Source: Acanthaster planci
Taxonomy: Eukaryota > Echinodermata > Asteroidea > Valvatida > Acanthasteridae
NCBI RefSeq assembly: GCF_001949145.1
Contig: NW_019091413.1
Coordinates: 1,508,920 to 1,521,119, forward strand
DNA: 12,200 nucleotides
Direction: 5' to 3'
Below, one piece after another: positions 7,329-12,200 of this stretch (positions are counted from its first letter, which is position 1; each line of letters starts with the position of its first letter). Under the pieces are notes generated by a model. The model saw only the letters and a program-made list of their open reading frames with translations, made no database searches and had not been told where the DNA came from. The position numbers were made by a program, and so were the translations under genes.

Positions 7329-7619
7329 GGTCCATGATGTTTGGCAAGACAAATCATGCTGCGCTCCGACTGTTAAAAATGAACAGCGTCTTTCTCAATT
7401 TTTCTCAGAGCAGTGTACTAAGAAGCTGAAACAATCCCTTGAATGATACATAAAGTAATTAAGTCACAAACCCCCAAATCGGTCAATTTTGGCAAACTGC
7501 AGCACATGCAAATCCTGCACAGTACCTAAACGTATGCATCCGTATCGGAATTCCCACCAGGGAAGCTGGCCAACTTCAGGAAAAAAAAAATTGTGGTTTT
7601 TATGAAGTTGGTGGCCGAT

Positions 7620-7870
7620 CTTGTTCTAACTAGAAGTCGACCGGTCGGTCAGGGGAACTCAGCCACGTGCTGATTCCAAGGGATTTGCCCTGCCAAAGAT
7701 TGCCGGCCAATGTGCGGAAGATCGGGCGTATTCATGAGGTTGGTAATTTACATAAAGCTTGCATATTGCGCTCCGTCCGAGGAGGCGCCCGGTTGCTAAC
7801 GGCTCTTTTGTTTGGCAGGGATTAGCGTGCTGTCCGTGATTCTGCGAAATGTCCGCGTTCTGGAACACTT
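7620..7870. promoter_or_regulatory. CpG-rich patch, candidate promoter
   Basis: Roughly twenty CpG dinucleotides lie in about 250 bases, clearly denser than the flanks. The patch contains a CCAAT box (7707-7711), an ETS-like CGGAAG (7715-7720), an X-box-like GGTTGCTAAC (7791-7800) and paired NFI-type half-sites (7688-7697 and 7811-7820). It lies about 0.9 kb upstream of the first visible exon of the plus-strand USP gene, so it could drive that gene, an internal start, or a minus-strand neighbour. No transcription start can be placed from sequence alone. Confidence 0.35.
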
Positions 7871-8162
7871 AGGGATGACGCCGAACTGTGCTTACCCCCT
7901 CTATTTCTAGACTTCCTGTGCATGTAGGTCCTGTACCTTCATTTCACGGGTGTGTGAATGTTTGTTAGTACAAAACCTCTGTTGTAATTTTCTTAGCTTA
8001 AAGTTCCAACTTTTTGGACAGATGAAAATGGCAACTTAGGAAAACAGTTGACTTTTGTAGCTTTGAAGTACTGCTAGCTATATGCAGCTTTTTCTTTTAA
8101 TACCAGTGGTTAGGAGACTGTCGTACACGTGTTGGTAAGAAGCTTTTGGGTTTGCTTTAAGC

Positions 8163-8745
8163 TTAACCACTTGCCTCCGGGGTTCCTGGCACTGGGTACC
8201 TTGGGTTTGTATGCATAGCCGGAGTGCCCGAAATCGGACAAAGGAGCTGGGTCTTTTAACAAAAGAACGTACTCGAATAAAAGACCGAGTTGCTGGGAAT
8301 TGCACTCATTTTTCAGCTGGCATTAGTCAAGGGTAATCCATCATTGTTTTAAAACAGTATACCACTGTTTGCCACATTCAGCATCCGCAGACTATCAGCA
8401 GGGACAAAAGTGCTCCAGCACTCCAGTGGTGAGTGATATAGTACCGCTGCACGCTAATCTGGCCGCATTTGAAAAGACACCATTGCCATTCAGCAATGCA
8501 CTGGGCCAGTTTCAGGTACAAATGAAGTTATGCAACACTGCACAGTCTGGGCTCTCTTTACTAGGGGGCAGGCGGTTGCCTGTCAGATTAGAGTAGCCAC
8601 CACACAGTCATTCGTGTGGGTGTAAGCGTCCAGTAAATGAAGTTATGAATTTTTGAAGAATTTTGAAAACAAAAAATTTTGAAAATCCCCTAGGAACCCA
8701 TCTTGCATACATGTATGCAAACTCCACCCAACAGGAAGCGGTTAA
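8163..8745 (+). mobile_element. piggyBac-type non-autonomous element, copy A
   Basis: TTAA at 8163-8166 and TTAA at 8742-8745 flank an element whose left end reads CCACTTGCCTCCGGGG. Its right end, reverse complemented, reads CCGCTTCCTGTTGGG. TTAA duplication and ends beginning CC are hallmarks of piggyBac-type cut-and-paste elements. The interior is about 575 bases with no transposase, and it is collinear with copy B at 11221-11816 along most of its length. Shared landmarks are CAAAAGA repeats, ACCGCTGCACG(C/G)TAATCTGG, CAGTCTGGGCTCT (CAATCTGGGCTCT in copy B) and GAATTTTTGAAG. After about 8670 the 3' part differs from copy B. The small ORFs inside it are not genes. Confidence 0.85.
8703..8720. 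repeat. 18-bp perfect palindrome TTGCATACATGTATGCAA
   Basis: This fully self-complementary 18-mer, centred on TACATGTA, lies in the 3' part of copy A that is not shared with copy B, about 20 bases from the element's end. Confidence 0.8.
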
Positions 8746-8767
8746 TGTTGATTTTTGTTTGTACCAG

Positions 8768-8861
8768 GATGCCATCTTCCTCAGTTGTACAGTCACCACC
8801 CCCCCAAAAACCATTGGCAGTCACTCGAGCCCGCAACCTTAATCCTGTGTATGGTAGTCAA
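8768..8861 (+). CDS. USP8: USP8-like deubiquitinase, exon upstream of catalytic box
   Basis: After TTTTTGTTTGTACCAG the frame reads MPSSSVVQSPPPQKP, then LAVTRARNLNPVYGSQ, and stops at a consensus donor GTAAGT (8862). RNLNPV(F/Y)G is the segment immediately before the USP domain in USP8, and joining to the next exon in phase 0 gives [20 protein letters not shown], which is collinear with vertebrate USP8. The exon start is uncertain: AG at 8766-8767 is preferred, but AGs at 8783-8784 and 8791-8792 would also keep the frame open. The proline-rich PPPQKP stretch suits the disordered linker that carries SH3-binding sites in this family. USP8 removes ubiquitin from endosomal cargo and ESCRT components. 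Confidence 0.75.
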
Positions 8862-10237
8862 GTAAGTTGACTTTTAAGTTACATGTATTTTTAGGGATTG
8901 AAGTGTTGTGTTATTAATATTTTCCTCATAGTTTGGAATCCAGACTTTCCTGGAAGTGACATTTTGGCATGTGATACTGATGCATGTATGTTTTTTCCAC
9001 CAGCATTTGGCAAACTCAGACTGGCTTCGAAAAAAAAAAGAATCACTGACAAAGGTTTCAGGAAAATCCATGCAAAAGTGCTAATTTGGTCTTGCTGTTA
9101 CAGACGACATTATTAATAAGAGAATAAATGTGTTCTTTGCATGTCTTCAAACTGTGTTTAAGACTGGCTCAGGAGAATGGACGTGACTGACAAGCGAGGG
9201 TATTATCAGTGTTCAGTCTCCTTAGCAGGTCTTAAATGATAGTTTGTGCCAGTCTCAAATGCTAACTGGCCAAGCGCACATTTTTTCCCATTCATAAACA
9301 CCTTTTTAGTCAGTGAATCAAAAGAAGTCAATATGTGATGGATTTCCAGCATTTTTCTTTAACAATTTTACTCTCATTTTCCTGAACACCCCAGTCCATT
9401 TTATGGAATATTCCTTGTGCAAATGCACACGTGCAAGCCATGTGCACACAGACTCTTGACCAATCAGAATGGATTGAACTGTCTTTTATCCAGGCTCCAG
9501 TGAGTGATTCATGCAGCGGGCATTGTCAATTCTCAACGGGCATTATCAAATGTTAATACACGGTCAAGTTGCACATTGTTGAACATATTGAATAGGGAGA
9601 CTGTCTGAGGTACATGTATTTATGAATCATAAATAACAAACAAAAGAAGTTTTTCCCGAAGAAAAGAAAGAAAATTGTGGAATTAGAGGTGATTATACTT
9701 ATTTCCACTGTCTTTTCTGAAAGCCTTTGTAATTCAAGAATCACCTTCATGTATAATAAGGCCAATAACCATATGACCAAATTTCCACTTTTGTGTGAAA
9801 TTGCCCATTACAAATCTTGGGCCACTACTCAAACATGAACTACAAAAACTTCTAAACAGTAATCAAAGTTATATGTATTACACTAATTGATTATTAGAGA
9901 AAAAAAATACTGTCAATCATATGTGAACTTTCTGCAAACTTGCCACCAATATTGACAATCATTTTTTTGTATAATACGTCTATACAGGGATGTTGATGTG
10001 CGCATTAATGGAAATACATGTAGGTTTCCAGTATACTCTGATTGCATTATTGACCTCAAGCGTCTATAAATCACTTATCAAAAGTAGGTTTATTTCAACT
10101 TTAACTTCAACTCTAATGGCAGAAAATTTTCAAGCTTGTTTGTGCAAAATACGAGGGATCCAAGATAAAATACACTGTTGAGAGGACATTGTTTAAACTA
10201 CAATGTATACTCCCATCTTTGCCCTTGCCTTACGCAG
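8862..10237 (+). other. Intron of the USP8-like gene
   Basis: The intron is bounded by GTAAGT at the 5' end and TTGCCTTACGCAG at the 3' end, 1376 bases long, with phase 0 on both sides. It is AT-rich with scattered TACATGTA octamers (for example 9611-9618 and 10015-10022) and one inverted repeat at 9157-9259. The small ORFs inside have no recognisable homology. Confidence 0.75.
9157..9259. repeat. Short inverted repeat pair, possible tiny MITE
   Basis: TTTAAGACTGGC (9157-9168) and GCCAGTCTCAAA (9248-9259) are reverse complements with one mismatch and delimit about 103 bases. An internal GGTCTTAAA also resembles the arms. No target site duplication is evident. Confidence 0.3.
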
Positions 10238-10368
10238 GGACGGTCACTTACTGGACTACGTAACCTTGGAAACACATGCTTCATGAACTCAGTTGTCCAA
10301 TGTTTAAGCAATTCAACACCACTAACTCATTACTTCATCACTGACAAGTATGTTCCAGACATCAATAG
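10238..10368 (+). CDS. USP8: USP8-like deubiquitinase, catalytic cysteine exon
   Basis: The exon follows TTACGCAG and ends before GTAAGT at 10369, splitting an Arg codon after two bases. It encodes [16 protein letters not shown], the Cys box of ubiquitin-specific proteases (peptidase family C19). The nucleophile is the Cys of GNTCF and the Asn two residues earlier lies by the oxyanion hole. [15 protein letters not shown] and KYVPDINR follow. INR placed before a PLG segment fits USP8 better than USP2, whose corresponding stretch is different. The enzyme cleaves ubiquitin isopeptide bonds. Domain identity is near certain; USP8 orthology is likely but rests on remembered family sequences. Confidence 0.92.
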
Positions 10369-10726
10369 GTAAGTTCAATCTGATAAACTTATTAACCAAA
10401 ACATGAAATTTACAAGTATGAAGCCAGATATTTAAATATTTGTGGAGATGTTTTTCTATGTTTCTAGGCTATCATGTCAAAATAGAGACTGTTTTGAAAT
10501 GTATAGTGTCATCACTAACGGTACATCAGTACAACACATGAAAAGAAGGAATAAAACCTTCAGTTATTAGATTGCATACCCAAAGCTACTCTGTATCATT
10601 TGGAGGTTATAACATCACAGTTCTTGCATGGCCTAGAAAAGCCTCATCACTATCTGTAATTATGTGTATTCTATGTTCAGTTTTGACCTTGCTTGAAATG
10701 ATTTAAAACATTACTGTTTTTGTTAG
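10369..10726 (+). other. Intron of the USP8-like gene, 358 bases
   Basis: A GTAAGT donor and a TACTGTTTTTGTTAG acceptor bound this intron, which falls within an Arg codon (AG|G). The interior is AT-rich and shows no further features. Confidence 0.85.
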
Positions 10727-10943
10727 GCAAAACCCTCTTGGTCGTGGGGGTAATGTAGCACAAGAGTTTGCTGTTGTCATCAAGGCTATTTGGTCTGGTC
10801 AATACCGCTCCATCTCACCTTTAGACCTTCGGGACACTGTTACCAAATATGTTCCTGAGTTTCGTAAGAACATTGGTCACCACCATGACTCACAGGAGTT
10901 TCTCTTATTTCTACTGGATGGATTACATGAAGATCTCAATCAG
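10727..10943 (+). CDS. USP8: USP8-like deubiquitinase, second catalytic-domain exon
   Basis: With the split Arg codon, the 217 bases encode 73 residues, including QNPLGRGGNVAQEFAVV, IKAIWSGQYRSISPLD and SQEFLLFLLDGLHEDLNQ. The last block is the QQDSQE(L/F)LxxLLDGLHEDLN signature of the USP fold. Here the usual QQ before DSQE is HH (GHHHDSQEF). The exon is open throughout and ends in phase 0 at CAG before GTTTGG, a usable but weak donor. The remaining catalytic domain, including the zinc-coordinating cysteines and the His and Asp boxes, must lie beyond the window. Confidence 0.92.
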
Positions 10944-11220
10944 GTTTGGAAGCCTTTCATACTCAAAGCATTATTGTATGATCAGAAATTACAATGACTC
11001 AAAATTTAAAACCTGCATTTTCTCCTGAAACCACTCAAAGGTATCCGCCTGAATTTCAGGAAAAGTGAAGCTCAACTGATGCAAGAAGACTGCATAAAAA
11101 GATGTGTTCTGAGTTGAGGTGTGAAAAATGAAACATTTTCCATGTCTGTGATATCAGTTGGCAAACAGTTCTTAAGCTGAGGTACAACATTTGAAAAGGC
11201 TTCTACACTGCTATATGATC

Positions 11221-11816
11221 TTAACCACTTCCTGCCGGGGACTCCAGAATTGGAGACGTATGGTTTATATGCGTGGCCGGGGTCTCCGAACTCGAACAAA
11301 GGAAACAGGGCCCTGTAACAAAAGACCGTACTCCGAGCAAAAGACCAGGCTGCTGGGTATTACTGACATTTTTCACTCTCAAAAGTGGTGATAATCCAGC
11401 CTTGTTTCGAAACCGTATACCAGGGTTTGGGGTATTTAGAGCAAGCGGATTACCACCGGGGACAAAACCGCTCCACCACTGTAGCGATGAGCCACACAGC
11501 ACCGCTGCACGGTAATCTGGCCCCTATTGAAAAGAGGTCAGCAGTGCACTAAGCCAGGTTCGTGAACAAAAGACAGTTATATAACACCACACAATCTGGG
11601 CTCTGTTTACAAGGCTGCAGGCCTGGCTGAAATACTTGGGTGTCAGTGAAGGTCACCTGTCAACTTAGAGTAGTGCCTAAAGATTACTTGGTGCGGCTAT
11701 AAACGACCGTTAAATGAAATGATGAATTTTTGAAGGATTTTAAAAACAGAAAAGATGATAGTCATGCCGGCCCAGCATCATCAACATTGAAAAATGCCCC
11801 GGCATGAAGTGGTTAA
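11221..11816 (+). mobile_element. piggyBac-type non-autonomous element, copy B
   Basis: TTAA duplications (11221-11224 and 11813-11816) flank 588 bases. The left end is CCACTTCCTGCCGGGG, and the right end, reverse complemented, is CCACTTCATGCCGGGG, giving near-perfect 16-bp terminal inverted repeats (14 or 15 of 16 matching). No transposase is encoded, so mobility would depend on a piggyBac-type enzyme made elsewhere. The element lies in the same orientation as copy A and shares most of its interior with it. Just inside the right end, TCATGCCGG (11762-11770) is an inverted copy of CCGGCATGA (11799-11807), an internal repeat such as piggyBac ends often carry. Small ORFs on both strands here are part of the element. 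Confidence 0.9.
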
Positions 11817-11914
11817 GAGAGGTCCTACAGTACAAAGTAAAATAGGTTAGGCACCAAATCAAAATAGAAATGGTTCATGAAGTGGGAAACAATACATAAA
11901 CGATAAGCTCCTTA

Positions 11915-11935
11915 CCCGCTTCAGAGTAAAGCGGG
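11915..11935. repeat. 7-bp hairpin CCCGCTT/AAGCGGG
   Basis: The arms 11915-11921 and 11929-11935 are exact complements around a 7-base loop, inside the third intron and about 100 bases after copy B. Confidence 0.55.
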
Positions 11936-12064
11936 CAATGATAGGGAGTCACTAGCTAAATGCCTGTGGTTTGATGAACACCACTCCTGGGTGATGTTTT
12001 CTAACAATAGAGAGCTTTAAGGATTACACTCCATAGTGGCTGGTGGTTGAGTCATTAGAGCTGT

Positions 12065-12097
12065 TTATCAACAGCTGGGACCCCAGCCCATTGATAA
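12065..12097. repeat. Two-part hairpin in intron
   Basis: The outer arms TTATCAA (12065-12071) and TTGATAA (12091-12097) enclose the inner arms GCTGGG (12074-12079) and CCCAGC (12082-12087). This forms a stem of about 12 pairs with a small internal bulge. Confidence 0.6.
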
Positions 12098-12108
12098 GTC
12101 AACAATTT

Positions 12109-12127
12109 GGGGGGGGTTGGGGATGGG
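12109..12127 (+). other. G-rich stretch, possible G-quadruplex
   Basis: Runs of eight, four and three G residues are separated by TT and AT, about 40 bases before a possible splice acceptor. Splitting the first run would supply the four tracts a G-quadruplex needs. Confidence 0.35.
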
Positions 12128-12200
12128 TTTATACTACCGTTTACATGGATATGGATTTTTTTCCTTCAGTTTGCCACACTACCCTTACCAACATTAGTCG

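Larger units (their letters stand above)
5050..7619. other. Intergenic DNA without recognisable genes
   Basis: No protein family was recognised on either strand over about 2.6 kb. The stretch is AT-rich and carries several TACATGTA-type palindromes (for example 5973-5984 and 6019-6032), one 8-bp hairpin, one short tandem repeat and three very small ORFs that are listed separately. Upstream exons of the USP8-like gene could be hidden here, but none could be identified with confidence. Confidence 0.5.
10944..12200 (+). other. Intron of the USP8-like gene, running off the window
   Basis: This stretch follows the GTTTGG donor. It contains piggyBac-type copy B, two hairpins and a G-rich stretch. 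A possible acceptor (TTTTTTTCCTTCAG, ending 12169) is followed by an open phase-0 frame, FATLPLPTLV, that does not resemble the next USP8 segment. It is therefore not annotated as an exon. Confidence 0.65.

Noticed and set aside
8898-9116. 72-codon ORF in the first intron
   Set aside because: No family similarity, no consistent splice sites, and it sits between two well-joined USP8 exons.
11191-11515. Overlapping ORFs of 66-93 codons on both strands
   Set aside because: They lie wholly or mostly inside the piggyBac-type copy B, which shows no transposase motifs. They are open by chance.
12170-12200. Possible next USP8 exon after TTTTTTTCCTTCAG
   Set aside because: The phase-0 frame stays open but reads FATLPLPTLV, which does not resemble the expected segment after HEDLNQ, and the window ends too soon to judge.

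Overview
This looks like nuclear DNA from an animal, probably a marine invertebrate. Spliced exons with GT/AG boundaries, a metazoan-type ubiquitin protease, DIRS and piggyBac-type transposons and frequent TACATGTA octamers all point that way. Amphioxus, echinoderm or hemichordate would be my guesses, but the species cannot be fixed by eye.

Region 1 (about 179-5049) is a decayed but structurally complete DIRS-type tyrosine-recombinase retrotransposon. It has a left inverted terminal repeat (179-336), two tandem-repeat blocks (434-905 and 1145-1430), a barely recognisable gag-position region, no visible reverse transcriptase, and a frameshifted RNase H (3806-4390). A truncated recombinase N-terminus (4522-4730), an internal complementary region (ICR, 4733-4827) and the right inverted terminal repeat (4871-5049) follow. 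The ICR is an almost perfect reverse complement of the two element termini joined together (42/43 plus 50/52 bases), although the coding part is wrecked. This suggests a non-autonomous DIRS element that was mobilised in trans.

Region 2 (5050-8160) has no recognisable gene. It holds short palindromes, a 15-bp tandem repeat, three unassigned very small ORFs and a CpG-rich patch at 7620-7870 that could be a promoter.

Region 3 (8163-12200) is part of a plus-strand gene for a USP8-like deubiquitinase. Three exons (8768-8861, 10238-10368, 10727-10943) join in consistent phase and encode the linker before the USP domain, the catalytic cysteine box and the following DSQEF-containing segment. The rest of the gene lies outside the window. 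Two related, same-orientation, non-autonomous piggyBac-type elements with TTAA target duplications sit in its introns (8163-8745 and 11221-11816). The first ends only about 22 bases before the 3' splice site of the first visible exon.
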